Shown in pieces: positions 1 through 9,503 of a stretch of DNA of 64,000 nt. How positions within the stretch are numbered: the stretch's first letter is position 1; each line of letters opens with the position of its first letter. The position numbers were made by a program, and so were the translations under genes. The notes beneath the pieces are model-generated. The model did not search any database. It had not been told where the DNA came from and saw nothing but the letters and a program-made list of their open reading frames with translations. Source of the DNA: Klebsiella pneumoniae (GTDB lineage Bacteria; Pseudomonadota; Gammaproteobacteria; Burkholderiales; UBA3065); NCBI GenBank assembly GCA_945897555.1, contig CAMDGF010000003.1:1-64000 (forward strand), read 5' to 3'.

Positions 1-110
1 CTTCTCGCTCCTGCTCACTGCGTTCGAAAGTCGCAGCGAAGAGCTTTCCCGATGCGCCCCGCCAGCGGCGCTCAGCGCAGCACCCACAACCGCCACGGGG
101 CGGCCCCCGT

Positions 111-172
111 CCGGTGGTCTTTCCGAAGCGACTTCCGAGCGCAGCGAGACGAGCGAGGAAAGTCACCACCGG
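111..172. repeat. Imperfect inverted repeat, REP-like
   Basis: The left arm CCGGTGGTCTTTCC (111-124) is nearly the reverse complement of the right arm GGAAAGTCACCACCGG (157-172), with a two-base bulge. The 32-bp loop contains a GCGACTTCCGAGCGCAGCGAG-type core. A related core in inverted orientation lies at about 17-50. Two diverged copies of a palindromic intergenic unit suggest a REP-like family; this is inference. Confidence 0.5.
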
Positions 173-173
173 A

Positions 174-243
174 GGCAGTGGGCCGCCTGGCACCCCGCGC
201 TAGGTAGTGGGCCGCCACCCACCCCGCCCAAGGCAGTGGGCCG
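174..243. repeat. Tandem repeat, 29-bp period
   Basis: The 12-mer GGYAGTGGGCCG occurs at 174, 203 and 232, exactly 29 bp apart. The first two full units agree over most of their length and the third is partial. It lies directly between the inverted repeat and the antiporter gene. Confidence 0.7.
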
Positions 244-327
244 TCAGCCTCCGGTTCTGCCCTCTGTTCGCCGGGGGGCCTACAATCGACCTGTATCCAC
301 CGCGTCGCCGACACTGCGATCAAACCC

Positions 328-2280
328 ATGACACCCGGCCTGCTGTCGGTCCTGCTGCTGCTTGCCGGCGCCGTGATGGCGGTGGTGGCGGTTCGCACAC
401 TGCACCTGCCGGCGCTGTTCGGCTATGTGTTGGTCGGCGTGGTGCTGGGCCCCAACGCGCTCGGCTGGGTGCAGGAGTCGCATCAGACCGAGACGCTCGC
501 CGAGTTCGGCATCGTCTTCCTGATGTTCACACTCGGGCTGGAGTTCAGCCTGCCACGGTTGCGCGCGATGCGCGGCTTGGTGTTTGGCGTCGGTGGCCTG
601 CAGGTGATGCTCACATCGTCGCTGGTGTTGCTTGCCGGACTCGCTTTCGGGCTGGACTGGCGCTCAGGTCTGGTGCTGGGGGGTGCACTGGCGATGTCGT
701 CGACGGCGATGGTCGGCAAGTTGTTGGTCGAGCGCGGCGAACTCGAGACGCTGCACGGCCGCCTGGTGATGGGCGTTTTGCTGTTCCAGGATCTCGCCGT
801 GGTGCCGTTGCTCATCCTCATTCCGGCGCTGGCCGGCGATGGTGCCGACCTGCTTTCGACCCTCGGCATGGCTCTGTTGAAAGGGGTGGCAGTGCTGGCG
901 GTGATCATCGCGCTGGGCCCCCAGCTCACCCGCCGCTGGTTTCACATGGTGGCGCTGCGGCAGTCCGATGAACTGTTCATGCTCAATGTGCTGCTCACCA
1001 CCCTCGCGCTGGCCGCGCTCACCGAGGCGGCCGGCCTGTCGGCGGCGCTGGGCGCCTTCCTGGCCGGGATGCTCATCTCTGAGACCGAGTATCGCTATCA
1101 GGTGGAGGCCGACATCAGGCCCTTCCGCGACATCCTGCTAGGGCTTTTCTTTGTCACCGTCGGCATGCACCTCAACGTGCTGGCGGTGCTTGCCAGCTGG
1201 CAGGAGATCCTCGCCCTCACCGCGCTGCTCATGCTCGTCAAGGCGGTGCTCGCCATGCTGGCCGCACGTACAGCAAGTGCCGACCGGCTCGGCGTGGCGC
1301 GTACCGGGCTCTACCTGGCGCAGGCCGGCGAGTTCGCGCTGGTGCTGCTCTCGCTGGCCGAGCAAGCGGGCGTTCTTGAGGACCGGGCTCTTGCCGTGAC
1401 GCTGCCAGCCGTGATCCTGTCGATGCTGGCGACTCCAGTGCTGATCAGCCGAAGCCCTCGCCTGCTGCGACGGATGAGTGGCAGCGAGTGGATGAACAAG
1501 GCGCTCGAACTCACACAGATCGCCGTGCGCTCGATGGGCTCCGAGCATCACGTGGTCATCTGTGGCTATGGCCGCACCGGGCAGCAACTGGCACGCGTGC
1601 TGGCCCGAGATGGTGTGGGTTTCATCGCACTCGATACCGATCCGCAGCATGTGCAGAGCGCTACCGCCACCGGCGAGACCGTGGTGTTCGGCGATGCTGC
1701 CCGGCGCGAGGTGCTACAGGCAGCTGGCATCCAGCGTGCCAAGGCGCTGGTCATCACCTTCGCCGATACGCGGGTGGCCTTGGCGGTGCTGGCCCAGACG
1801 CAGACGCTGCGCCCGGACCTGCCGGTGCTGGTGCGCACCCGGGATGATGCCGATATCGAACAGTTACGGGCTGCCGGGGCCACGGAGGTGGTGGCAGAAG
1901 TGATGGAGGCCAGCGTGATGCTCGCCAGCCAGACGCTGATGCTGGCCGGGGTGCCCCTCAACCGGGTGCTGCGCGAGATGCGCGAGATGCGCGAGCAGCG
2001 TTACGAGCTGTTCCGCGGGTTCTTTCATGGCATCACCGACGACGATGACGGCGATGCGCCGCGACTGCAGGCGCTGCAATTGCCGCCGGTGGCGCGGGCG
2101 GTCGGCCGCACGCTGGGCAATTGTGGGCTCGACGGCAGCGGCGTGGTGATCAAGGCGGTTCGCCGCGGCCCCGGGCCGGCACTCGCCGCGGCCCCCGATC
2201 TGCGCTTCGAGGCGGGCGACACGCTGGTGCTGCTCGGAACACCCGAGCAACTTGCCGCTGCCGAGCTGGTCCTGATCTGA
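328..2280 (+). CDS. CPA2-type K+/H+ antiporter, KefB/KefC-like
   Basis: This 650-residue protein has an N-terminal membrane domain of about 12 hydrophobic spans (residues 1-380) with the CPA2 early motif GYVLVGVVLGP. It is followed by a TrkA-N nucleotide-binding domain starting near residue 406 (glycine-rich GYGRTG) and a TrkA-C domain over roughly the last 75 residues. This is the usual KefB/KefC/YbaL architecture for potassium efflux coupled to proton entry, gated by nucleotide or thiol adducts. The ATG at 328 fits the family N-terminus. It stands alone, 77 bp upstream of the mla operon on the same strand. The exact substrate and a KefF-like partner cannot be read here. Confidence 0.9.
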   Translation: MTPGLLSVLLLLAGAVMAVVAVRTLHLPALFGYVLVGVVLGPNALGWVQESHQTETLAEFGIVFLMFTLGLEFSLPRLRAMRGLVFGVGGLQVMLTSSLVLLAGLAFGLDWRSGLVLGGALAMSSTAMVGKLLVERGELETLHGRLVMGVLLFQDLAVVPLLILIPALAGDGADLLSTLGMALLKGVAVLAVIIALGPQLTRRWFHMVALRQSDELFMLNVLLTTLALAALTEAAGLSAALGAFLAGMLISETEYRYQVEADIRPFRDILLGLFFVTVGMHLNVLAVLASWQEILALTALLMLVKAVLAMLAARTASADRLGVARTGLYLAQAGEFALVLLSLAEQAGVLEDRALAVTLPAVILSMLATPVLISRSPRLLRRMSGSEWMNKALELTQIAVRSMGSEHHVVICGYGRTGQQLARVLARDGVGFIALDTDPQHVQSATATGETVVFGDAARREVLQAAGIQRAKALVITFADTRVALAVLAQTQTLRPDLPVLVRTRDDADIEQLRAAGATEVVAEVMEASVMLASQTLMLAGVPLNRVLREMREMREQRYELFRGFFHGITDDDDGDAPRLQALQLPPVARAVGRTLGNCGLDGSGVVIKAVRRGPGPALAAAPDLRFEAGDTLVLLGTPEQLAAAELVLI

Positions 2281-2357
2281 CATCCAGCAAGCGGCAGGCA
2301 GGGCCGACCCTGCTGTTAGAATCTGCGCCTGTCACTGTATCCACCGGAGATCCGCTG

Positions 2358-3170
2358 ATGCCGGGCGACCACCTGGTCGAGATCCGCAACCTCGAATTCG
2401 CCTATGGTGCCCGCAAGATCCTCACCGGCATCGACATGACCATGGAGCGTGGTCAGGTGGTGGCGATCATGGGCGGCTCGGGTTGTGGCAAGACCACGCT
2501 GCTCAAGCTCATCAGCGGCATGCTCCGGCCCACCTCCGGCGAGGTGCTGGTCAAGGGGGATGCAGTGCACCGGATGGACACCGCGGGCCTGGCGCGACAT
2601 CGCCGCAAGCTCGGCGTGCTGTTCCAGTTCGGTGCACTCTTCACGGATCTGTCGGTGTTCGACAACGTCGCTTTCCCGCTGCGCGAGCACACCGACTTGC
2701 CGGAAACGCTGATCCGCGATCTGGTTCTGCTCAAGCTGCATTCGGTGGGTCTGCGGGCGGCCCACACGCTCATGCCGCACCAGCTCTCCGGTGGCATGGC
2801 GCGGCGCGTCGCGTTGGCGCGAGCCATCGCGCTCGATCCGGCGCTGGTGTTGTTCGATGAGCCCTTCACCGGCCTCGACCCGATCTCGCTCACCGTCACC
2901 GGCAATCTCATCCGCCGTCTCACCGACACCTTGGGCATGACCTCGGTCGTCGTCACCCACGATGTCGCTGAGTCGCTCAAGATCGTTGACAAGGTGTTCT
3001 TCATCGCCGACGGGCGCATCGCCGCCTCCGGCACCCCCGACGAGGTGCGCCACACCACCGATCCTTTCGTCCATCAGTTCATTTACGGCGAAGAGGACGG
3101 CCCGATGCGCTTCCACTTCCCGGGCGGCTCGATGGCGTCGGACTTCGGTCTGGAGCAGACCCGTGCTTAA
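2358..3170 (+). CDS. mlaF: Phospholipid transport ABC ATPase MlaF
   Basis: This 270-residue ABC ATPase has Walker [10 protein letters not shown] (about residues 39-47), signature LSGGM (near 142) and Walker B LVLFDEPF (near 163). It energises the Mla system, which moves phospholipids between the inner and outer membranes. I chose the ATG at 2358 because the Mla-type start ([13 protein letters not shown]) follows directly; the frame is open further upstream but without family similarity. It is the first gene of mlaFEDCB and its stop overlaps the mlaE start by 8 bp, so translation is probably coupled. Confidence 0.95.
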   Translation: MPGDHLVEIRNLEFAYGARKILTGIDMTMERGQVVAIMGGSGCGKTTLLKLISGMLRPTSGEVLVKGDAVHRMDTAGLARHRRKLGVLFQFGALFTDLSVFDNVAFPLREHTDLPETLIRDLVLLKLHSVGLRAAHTLMPHQLSGGMARRVALARAIALDPALVLFDEPFTGLDPISLTVTGNLIRRLTDTLGMTSVVVTHDVAESLKIVDKVFFIADGRIAASGTPDEVRHTTDPFVHQFIYGEEDGPMRFHFPGGSMASDFGLEQTRA

Positions 3171-3957
3171 GCATCTGCTCGCTGGCTTCTCGCACGTCGG
3201 GCGTCGGGTCATCGACGGCACTTGGCGGCTCGGATATGCCGCCCGCTTCCTGCTCCTGCTGTTGCTGCGCTCTGGGCTCAGCTTTACGCGCTTCGGGCTG
3301 GTGGTGCGCAAGGTCTACTTCAGCGGTGTCCTTTCGCTGATCATCATCATCGTCAGCGGGCTGTTCGTCGGCATGGTGCTCGGCTTGCAGGGCTACGAGA
3401 CGCTGGTGCGCTACGGTTCGGCCGAGGCGCTCGGCACGCTGGTGGCGCTGTCGCTGGTGCGCGAGCTCGGCCCGGTGGTGTCGGCACTGCTGTTTGCCAG
3501 CCGCGCCGGCAGCGCCATCACTGCCGAGATCGGTCTGATGAAGGCCACCGAGCAGCTATCGGCCATGGAGGTGATGGCGGTCGATCCCATCGCTCGTGTG
3601 GTCGGCCCGCACTTCTGGGGCGCGGTCATCTCCCTGCCACTGCTCGCCTCGCTGTTCTCGGCGGTCGGCGTGTTCGGCGGCTACCTGATCGGCGTGGTGC
3701 TGATCGGCGTTGACGATGGCGCTTTCTGGAGCCAGATGCAGGCCGCGGTAGACTTCCGCCACGACATCCTCAACGGCATCATCAAGAGCGCCGTGTTCGG
3801 TGTCGCAGTGGCTGCCATCGCCACTTTTGAGGGTTACGATGCGCCACCCACGGCAGAGGGGGTGAGCGGCGCGACCACCCGTACCGTGGTCACGTCGGCG
3901 CTGGCCATCCTTGCGCTCGATTTCGTCCTCACATCATTCATGTTCACCGGGTTATGA
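3163..3957 (+). CDS. mlaE: Phospholipid transport permease MlaE
   Basis: This 264-residue integral membrane protein has the MlaE/YrbE permease signature, including [21 protein letters not shown] and the conserved [10 protein letters not shown] stretch after it. I chose GTG 3163, which overlaps the end of mlaF by 8 bp; upstream codons in this frame lie inside mlaF. Five to six hydrophobic segments are visible. It forms the inner-membrane channel with MlaF and the MlaD ring. Confidence 0.95.
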   Translation: MLKHLLAGFSHVGRRVIDGTWRLGYAARFLLLLLLRSGLSFTRFGLVVRKVYFSGVLSLIIIIVSGLFVGMVLGLQGYETLVRYGSAEALGTLVALSLVRELGPVVSALLFASRAGSAITAEIGLMKATEQLSAMEVMAVDPIARVVGPHFWGAVISLPLLASLFSAVGVFGGYLIGVVLIGVDDGAFWSQMQAAVDFRHDILNGIIKSAVFGVAVAAIATFEGYDAPPTAEGVSGATTRTVVTSALAILALDFVLTSFMFTGL

Positions 3958-3975
3958 ACCCTTAGCGAGACCGTC

Positions 3976-4452
3976 ATGAACAGAACTCTCATGGACCTCT
4001 GGGTCGGTATCTTTGTGGTGGCTGGGCTCGGCGCCATCCTCGTGTTGGCGCTGCGCGTGGGTAACGCCAGTGCCACTTTCGATGTCTCCGACACCTACAC
4101 CGTCTACGGCGACTTCGAGAACATCGGCGGGCTCAAGGTGAGGGCGCCGGTCAAGAGCGCCGGCGTGGTGGTCGGGCGCGTCGCCAACATCCAGCTCAAC
4201 CGCGAGACCTACAAGGCGCGGGCGACCCTCGCCATCGACAAGCGTTACGTGTTTCCGGCCGACACCTCGGCTTCGATCCTCACCGCCGGGCTGCTCGGAG
4301 AGCAATACATCGGCTTCGATGCAGGCGCCGACGCCGACAACCTCGCCCAGGGTTCGGTGCTCCAGATCACGCAGTCGGCCATCGTGCTCGAGAAGCTCAT
4401 CAGCCAGTTCCTCTACAACAAGGCCGCCGAAGGTGCGGCCGATGGCAAGTAG
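3976..4452 (+). CDS. mlaD: MCE-domain phospholipid-binding protein MlaD
   Basis: This 158-residue protein has one N-terminal membrane anchor (residues 8-28) and a single MCE domain (about 38-115) with the typical VYGDFENIGGLKVRAPVKSAGV run. MlaD forms a hexameric periplasmic ring that passes lipid between MlaC and MlaFE. It follows mlaE by 18 bp within the operon, and its length is normal for the family. Confidence 0.95.
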   Translation: MNRTLMDLWVGIFVVAGLGAILVLALRVGNASATFDVSDTYTVYGDFENIGGLKVRAPVKSAGVVVGRVANIQLNRETYKARATLAIDKRYVFPADTSASILTAGLLGEQYIGFDAGADADNLAQGSVLQITQSAIVLEKLISQFLYNKAAEGAADGK

Positions 4453-4468
4453 TCACCGCGGAGACCTC

Positions 4469-5104
4469 ATGAACACCTTTTCCAGCTTGTTGCTGACGTT
4501 CGGCCTGCTGCTGCTTGGCGCGGCGCCCCTGCACGCCGCCAACGACCCCGATCTCGCCCCCCATGTGGTCGCCAAGCGCGCCAGTGAGGACGTCCTCACC
4601 GCTCTGGCCAAGGACCCGAGTATCAGCAAGGACAAAGCGCGTTCACTGGCCTTCATCGACGACAAGATCCTGCCCTTCTTCGATTTCCAGTCCATGACTC
4701 GCCTTGCCGTGGGCCGCGCCTGGCGCGACGCATCGCCGGAGCAGCAGGCGCGCCTCTCGCAAGAGTTCCGCACGCTGCTGGTGCGGACCTATGCGGCGTC
4801 GCTCGACACCCTGCGCAGTGCCGAGATCGACTTTCGGCCTGTCACTGTGGGCCCCAACGACAAGCGCGCGGTGGTGAAGGGCTTGGTCAAGCGCCCCGGC
4901 ATGCAGCCACTGACCATGGAGATGGCGGTCGAGCGGCAGCCTGATGGCTGGCGCGTGATCGACGTTGCCATCGAGAACCTGAGTCTGGTGACCAACTACC
5001 GCAGCGAGTTCAGCCTGATCGTGCAACGCGAGGGTCTGAACGGTTTGGTCAAGAACCTGGCTGAACGCAACGCGCCGCGTGAGGCGTCCAGCGCAGCCAA
5101 GTGA
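4469..5104 (+). CDS. mlaC: Periplasmic phospholipid-binding protein MlaC
   Basis: This 211-residue protein has a clear Sec signal peptide (residues 1-23, ending in APLHA) followed by the Tol_Tol_Ttg2/MlaC fold with motifs ILPFFDFQSMTRLAVGRAWR and FRTLLVRTYA. ATG 4469 was chosen because the signal peptide begins there and it lies 16 bp after mlaD; the frame is open upstream only as a shadow of mlaD. It shuttles lipid between the MlaA complex and MlaFEDB. Confidence 0.95.
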   Translation: MNTFSSLLLTFGLLLLGAAPLHAANDPDLAPHVVAKRASEDVLTALAKDPSISKDKARSLAFIDDKILPFFDFQSMTRLAVGRAWRDASPEQQARLSQEFRTLLVRTYAASLDTLRSAEIDFRPVTVGPNDKRAVVKGLVKRPGMQPLTMEMAVERQPDGWRVIDVAIENLSLVTNYRSEFSLIVQREGLNGLVKNLAERNAPREASSAAK

Positions 5105-5114
5105 CGGCCGACCG

Positions 5115-5393
5115 GTGAGCGTGACGCCCCTCAAGTTGTCCGAGTCGCTCACGGTCGATGAGGCCGCGACGACCCTCCGCGCGGCCTTGGCGGCGATCGA
5201 CGCCGGTTGTCGGGAGGTCGATATCGGCGGTCTGCAGACCGTCGATTCGTCGGCCGTGGCCACCCTGCTGGCGATCCGTCGCTACGCGCTGCAACGGGGT
5301 GTCGATCTGCACATCACGGCCCCGCCCGTGGCGCTGGCCGGCCTGATCGGCCTCTACGAGGTGGGCGAGCTGCTTGGTGTGGCGGTGCGGTGA
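5115..5393 (+). CDS. mlaB: STAS-domain protein MlaB
   Basis: This small 92-residue STAS domain protein (core DIGGLQTVDSSAVATLLAIRR) is the cytoplasmic accessory of the MlaFEDB transporter. The GTG at 5115 is the likely start, with a second in-frame GTG at 5121; either gives a full STAS domain. The stop overlaps the start of the next ATPase gene in a GTGA arrangement, so the two are probably translationally coupled. Confidence 0.85.
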   Translation: MSVTPLKLSESLTVDEAATTLRAALAAIDAGCREVDIGGLQTVDSSAVATLLAIRRYALQRGVDLHITAPPVALAGLIGLYEVGELLGVAVR

Positions 5394-6292
5394 GCGTTCC
5401 GGCCGTCGATGTCCGGCAGCTGGTGCGCGTGTATGGCACCCTGCGCGCGCTCGATGGCATCGATCTGCAGGTGGAGCAAGGGGAGTTCTTCGCCCTGCTT
5501 GGCCCCAACGGTGCGGGCAAGACTACACTCATCAACACCCTCGCCGGCCTGACGCGGCCGACTTCGGGCGAAGTGCGCGTGATGGGCGTTGATGTGTTGC
5601 GTGATGGCCCGGCAGCACGCCGGCGACTCGGCGTGGTGCCACAGGAGCTGGTGTTCGACCCGTTCTTCAGCGTGCGCGAGACGCTGCGCATCCAGTCGGG
5701 TTACTTTGGCCTGCGCAACAACGACCGCTGGATCGACGAACTGCTAGCCGCTCTCGAACTGACGGAGAAGGCCGACACCAACATGCGGCGTTTGTCCGGC
5801 GGCATGAAGCGGCGGGTGTTGGTGGGGCAGGCGCTGGTGCACCGGCCACCGGTGATCATCCTTGATGAGCCCACCGCTGGCGTCGATGTCGCGCTGCGGC
5901 AGGGCCTCTGGACGCTGATGCGCCGCCTCAATCGAGAGGGCCACACCATCATCCTCACCACGCATTACCTTGAGGAAGCCGAAGAGCTGTGCGGCCGGGT
6001 GGCCATGCTCAAGCAAGGTCGGCTGGTGGCGTTGGAGAGCACCTCGCATCTGCTCGCCCGTCATGCCCAGCGTACGCTCTGGCTGCGGCTGGCTGATCCG
6101 GGCCGGCTGCCCCCGGCGGTGGCGGCGCGTTTCACTGCCGAGGGCGAGGGTTGGGTCACCGGTCTTGAGGACCTCGTCGAGGTCGAGGCGCTGCTGGCCG
6201 GCGTCCGCGATGCTGGCGCCGGCTTGGAAGACATGGAGCTGCGCCGCGCCGACCTCGAGCAGGTGTTTCTGCACCTCACTGAAAGCGCCTGA
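5390..6292 (+). CDS. ABC-2-type export ATPase without adjacent permease
   Basis: This 300-residue ATPase resembles the YadG/CcmA class. It has Walker A GPNGAGKTT (near 38), signature LSGGMKRR (near 135), Walker B ILDEPTAGVD (near 157) and a C-terminal extension of about 80 residues. It starts at GTG 5390, overlapping mlaB by 4 bp. In many betaproteobacteria an ABC-2 membrane permease follows this gene after mlaB, but here gmk follows after 10 bp, so the permease partner is missing locally. The substrate is unknown. Confidence 0.9.
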   Translation: MSVPAVDVRQLVRVYGTLRALDGIDLQVEQGEFFALLGPNGAGKTTLINTLAGLTRPTSGEVRVMGVDVLRDGPAARRRLGVVPQELVFDPFFSVRETLRIQSGYFGLRNNDRWIDELLAALELTEKADTNMRRLSGGMKRRVLVGQALVHRPPVIILDEPTAGVDVALRQGLWTLMRRLNREGHTIILTTHYLEEAEELCGRVAMLKQGRLVALESTSHLLARHAQRTLWLRLADPGRLPPAVAARFTAEGEGWVTGLEDLVEVEALLAGVRDAGAGLEDMELRRADLEQVFLHLTESA

Positions 6293-6302
6293 GGGGCACG
6301 CC

Positions 6303-6926
6303 ATGACAGCCAGCGGTAATCTGCTCATCGTCTCAGCGCCCTCGGGTGCGGGCAAGACGACGCTGGTCAAGGCATTGCTTGCCGGCGACGCGCAGGTGGG
6401 TTACTCGGTGTCGTGCACCACTCGCTCGCCACGCACGGGTGAGCGCGAGGGTGTCGACTACTTCTTTATCGACGACGAGGCATTCCGCCGCCGCATCGCC
6501 GCCGGTGAGTTCCTTGAGCATGCTGAGGTGCACGGTCACCGTTATGGCACGCTGCGCAGCTGGATCGATGCCCAGTTGCAAGCCGACCGCGACGTCGTGC
6601 TCGACATCGACACGCAGGGTGCCGCGCAGGTGCGCGCGCTGATGCCGGAGGCGGTGAGCATCTTCATCTTGCCGCCCTCGCTGGCCGAGCTCGAGAGCCG
6701 CCTGCGTGCGCGCGGCACCGACACCGACGCCGTCATCGAGCGCCGTCTGGCCGCCGCCCGGGCCGAGATCGCGCGCGCTGGCGAGTACGATTATGTTATA
6801 GTCAACAAAGACTTGGACACCGCCATCGCCGATCTCGCGGCGGTTGTCAGGGCGAGCCGGCTGCGCCATGCGCGGCAGGCGGTGCGCCATGTAGATCTGC
6901 TTGGGGCGGTGCGCGAGCAGCCCTGA
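6303..6926 (+). CDS. gmk: Guanylate kinase
   Basis: This 207-residue protein has the P-loop [10 protein letters not shown] (residues 11-20) and the GMP-binding signature [19 protein letters not shown], normal for Gmk. It converts GMP to GDP with ATP. It is followed by rpoZ and spoT, the standard proteobacterial nucleotide/stringent-response cluster. It starts 10 bp after the orphan ABC ATPase. Confidence 0.97.
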   Translation: MTASGNLLIVSAPSGAGKTTLVKALLAGDAQVGYSVSCTTRSPRTGEREGVDYFFIDDEAFRRRIAAGEFLEHAEVHGHRYGTLRSWIDAQLQADRDVVLDIDTQGAAQVRALMPEAVSIFILPPSLAELESRLRARGTDTDAVIERRLAAARAEIARAGEYDYVIVNKDLDTAIADLAAVVRASRLRHARQAVRHVDLLGAVREQP

Positions 6927-6988
6927 GCCGCCCCAGACTCACCCGCCGCCTCGGCGTCATCCCTTTTCGAACCTGCCAGGAGACACCC

Positions 6989-7192
6989 ATGGCCCGCATC
7001 ACCGTCGACGATTGCCTGCACGCCATCCCCAACCGTTTCGAGCTCACCCTCGTCGCCACGCAGCGTGCGCGCCAGCTTGCCAATGGCGCCGACACCCAGC
7101 TTCCGCCCAGTCGCGACAAGGCCACTGTGATAGCGCTGCGCGAGGTGGCTGCTGGCCTCGTGGGCCGCGAGCTGCTCAATCGCGGCATCTAG
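6989..7192 (+). CDS. rpoZ: RNA polymerase omega subunit
   Basis: This 67-residue protein begins [10 protein letters not shown] and contains the conserved [16 protein letters not shown] helix that contacts the beta-prime subunit. A strong AGGAG ribosome binding site lies just upstream of ATG 6989. It sits between gmk and spoT. Omega helps assemble RNA polymerase and forms one ppGpp site in proteobacteria. Confidence 0.97.
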   Translation: MARITVDDCLHAIPNRFELTLVATQRARQLANGADTQLPPSRDKATVIALREVAAGLVGRELLNRGI

Positions 7193-7298
7193 CTGCCGCC
7201 TTTCCGCCTCGGGCCTGCCGGCGCCGAGGCCATGCGGGTGAGTCCGGTCGCGTGTAATCTGGTGGTCACGTCACTCGACTACGCAGCGCTTACGCCGT

Positions 7299-9485
7299 AT
7301 GACCGCCTTTGCCAAAGCCGAACGCCGTTCCCCGGACCTGGACGAGGTCGATCCAGCCGAGGTGTTTCGTGCCTTTGTCGAGCGCTCGGGTGGGTATCTC
7401 AAGGGGCCGGATCGGGAGTTGCTGGCGCACGCTTTCGAGTGCGCGCGTGACGCCCACAGCGGTCAGTACCGTGCCAGCGGCGAGCCTTACATCACGCATC
7501 CCATCGCCGTTGCCGAGCTGCTCACGCAATGGCACCTCGACGCCCACGCACTGTCGGCAGCATTGCTGCACGACGTCGTCGAGGACACCGGGGTCGACAT
7601 CGCCGAGATCGGCACGCGTTTTGGCGACAAGGTTGCGCACCTGGTCGAGGGCGTCTCCAAGCTCGACCGCATGCACTTCGCCTCGCGCGAGCAGGCGCAG
7701 GCGGAGAACTTCCGCAAGATGCTGCTGGCGATGTCGCGCGACGTGCGCGTCATCCTCATCAAGCTCGCCGATCGCCTGCACAACATGCGCACGCTGGGGG
7801 CGGTCAAGCCTGACAAGGCGCGCCGGGTGTCGGCCGAGACGCTCGAGATCTACGCACCGATCGCCCGCCGCCTGGGGCTTGCGCGGCTGGTCGACGAACT
7901 CGAGGACCTGTCGTTCCGGCACCTCTACCCCGATCGCTACCGGGTACTGGACAACGAACTGGCGAAGATGCGGGGGCGGCGCCGAGAGGTCTTGCAGCGC
8001 TTGTCCGATGAGGTCATCGCCCGCCTCGGGGAGTACGGCGTCGAGGGGGAGGTCAAGGGCCGCGAAAAGACCCTCTACAGCATCTATCGCAAGATGGTGG
8101 AGAAGCACCTGTCGTTCTCGCAGGTGATGGATATCTACGCGCTGCGCGTGATCATGCGCGATCAGCCCACTTGCTACCTTGCCCTCGGTGCGCTGCATTC
8201 GCTCTACAAGCCGATCCATGGCAAGTTCAAGGATTACATCGCCATTCCTAAGGCCAACGGTTATCAGTCTTTGCACACCACACTGTTCGGGCCCTTCGGC
8301 AATCCGGTGGAGATCCAGATCCGCACGCAGGAGATGCATCGCTTTGCCGAGACCGGGGTGGCCTCACACTGGCTCTACCGCAAGCCCGAGTCAGCCATCT
8401 CCGATATCCAGCTCTCCACCACCCGCTGGCTGCAGAACCTCATCGAGACGCAGGCGGACAGTCCGGATGCAGGTGAATTCCTCGAGCAGCTCAAGGTCGA
8501 TCTGTTCCCCGGCGAGGTCTACGTGTTCACGCCAGCCGGCAAGATCCTGGCGCTGCCGCGCGGCGCCACGGTGGTCGATTTCGCCTACGCCGTCCATACC
8601 GACATCGGCGACCGCTGCATCGCCGCGCGCGTCAATGACGAGCCTGCACCGTTGCGTACCGAGCTGCGCAACGGTGACCGCGTCGAGGTGGTCACCGCAC
8701 CCAATGCCAGCCCCAACCCGCGCTGGCTGAGCTTTGTGGTGAGCGGTAAGGCGCGTCACCAGATCCGGCACTTCCTGCGCACGCTCAAGCTCGAGGAGTC
8801 GGTCTCGCTCGGTGAGCGTCTACTCGATCAGGCGCTCAACGCCTTCCACCATCACATCGGCGAGGTCAACGCCCGCCAGTGGCAGCAACTTGCGCATCAG
8901 ATGCATCTGGCTGGGCGCGACGAGTTGCTCGTTGAGGTCGGCACCGGCAAGCGGCAGGCGCTGGAGGTGGCACGTAGCCTGCTGCGTCTCGAGGACGCCG
9001 ACGGTGGTACGCAGGCCGTTGGCGCCCTCACGGTGCACGGCCGTGAGGCAGGCGCCATCGAGTACGCGAGTTGCTGCCAGCCTGTGCCAGGCGATCCCAT
9101 CATCGGCCTCATCGACCGCGGGCGGGGCCTGGTGGTGCACACCCATGATTGCCCGGCGGTGCGCCGCAAGCGCCGGCGCACTGGCACTTCGCGCTGGGTC
9201 GACGTGGAGTGGGACGCGCACATGGAGGGGCTGTTCCCTGTCACTTTGCGCGTAGTGAGTGCGCACAAGCCTGGGGTGCTGGCGGAGCTCGCCAAGGCCA
9301 TCGCCGAAGCCGAATCCAACATCTCTGGCGTGTCGGTCGATGAGGCCGACACGGGCAGCGCCTACACCACAGTGCGCTTTACCATCGAGGTGGCCAATCG
9401 CGTACAGCTGGCCAGCGTCATGCGCAATCTGCGCAAGCGCCCGGAAGTGGTGCGGCTCGCCCGCACCCGCAACGCCCACGGGTGA
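7299..9485 (+). CDS. spoT: Bifunctional (p)ppGpp synthetase/hydrolase SpoT
   Basis: This 728-residue RSH protein contains an intact HD hydrolase domain (HPIAVAE and LLHDVVEDTG, residues 65-95) and a synthetase domain (GREKTLYSIYRKM near 250, then YQSLHT and EIQIRT). A TGS domain lies near 390-450 and a C-terminal ACT domain over the last 75 residues. The intact HD residues argue for SpoT rather than a hydrolase-dead RelA. ATG 7299 gives the usual length. It completes the gmk-rpoZ-spoT cluster. Confidence 0.95.
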   Translation: MTAFAKAERRSPDLDEVDPAEVFRAFVERSGGYLKGPDRELLAHAFECARDAHSGQYRASGEPYITHPIAVAELLTQWHLDAHALSAALLHDVVEDTGVDIAEIGTRFGDKVAHLVEGVSKLDRMHFASREQAQAENFRKMLLAMSRDVRVILIKLADRLHNMRTLGAVKPDKARRVSAETLEIYAPIARRLGLARLVDELEDLSFRHLYPDRYRVLDNELAKMRGRRREVLQRLSDEVIARLGEYGVEGEVKGREKTLYSIYRKMVEKHLSFSQVMDIYALRVIMRDQPTCYLALGALHSLYKPIHGKFKDYIAIPKANGYQSLHTTLFGPFGNPVEIQIRTQEMHRFAETGVASHWLYRKPESAISDIQLSTTRWLQNLIETQADSPDAGEFLEQLKVDLFPGEVYVFTPAGKILALPRGATVVDFAYAVHTDIGDRCIAARVNDEPAPLRTELRNGDRVEVVTAPNASPNPRWLSFVVSGKARHQIRHFLRTLKLEESVSLGERLLDQALNAFHHHIGEVNARQWQQLAHQMHLAGRDELLVEVGTGKRQALEVARSLLRLEDADGGTQAVGALTVHGREAGAIEYASCCQPVPGDPIIGLIDRGRGLVVHTHDCPAVRRKRRRTGTSRWVDVEWDAHMEGLFPVTLRVVSAHKPGVLAELAKAIAEAESNISGVSVDEADTGSAYTTVRFTIEVANRVQLASVMRNLRKRPEVVRLARTRNAHG

Positions 9486-9503
9486 GGCCACCACAGCAGC
9501 TTT

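Larger units (their letters stand above)
1..327. other. Intergenic region without a convincing gene, repeat-bearing
   Basis: I see no credible coding frame here; open frames overlap in all directions and match nothing recognisable. The stretch holds two related palindromic segments (around 1-50 and 111-172) and a 29-bp imperfect tandem repeat (174 onward), which are listed separately. The antiporter gene starts at 328 with no obvious ribosome binding site just upstream. Confidence 0.6.
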
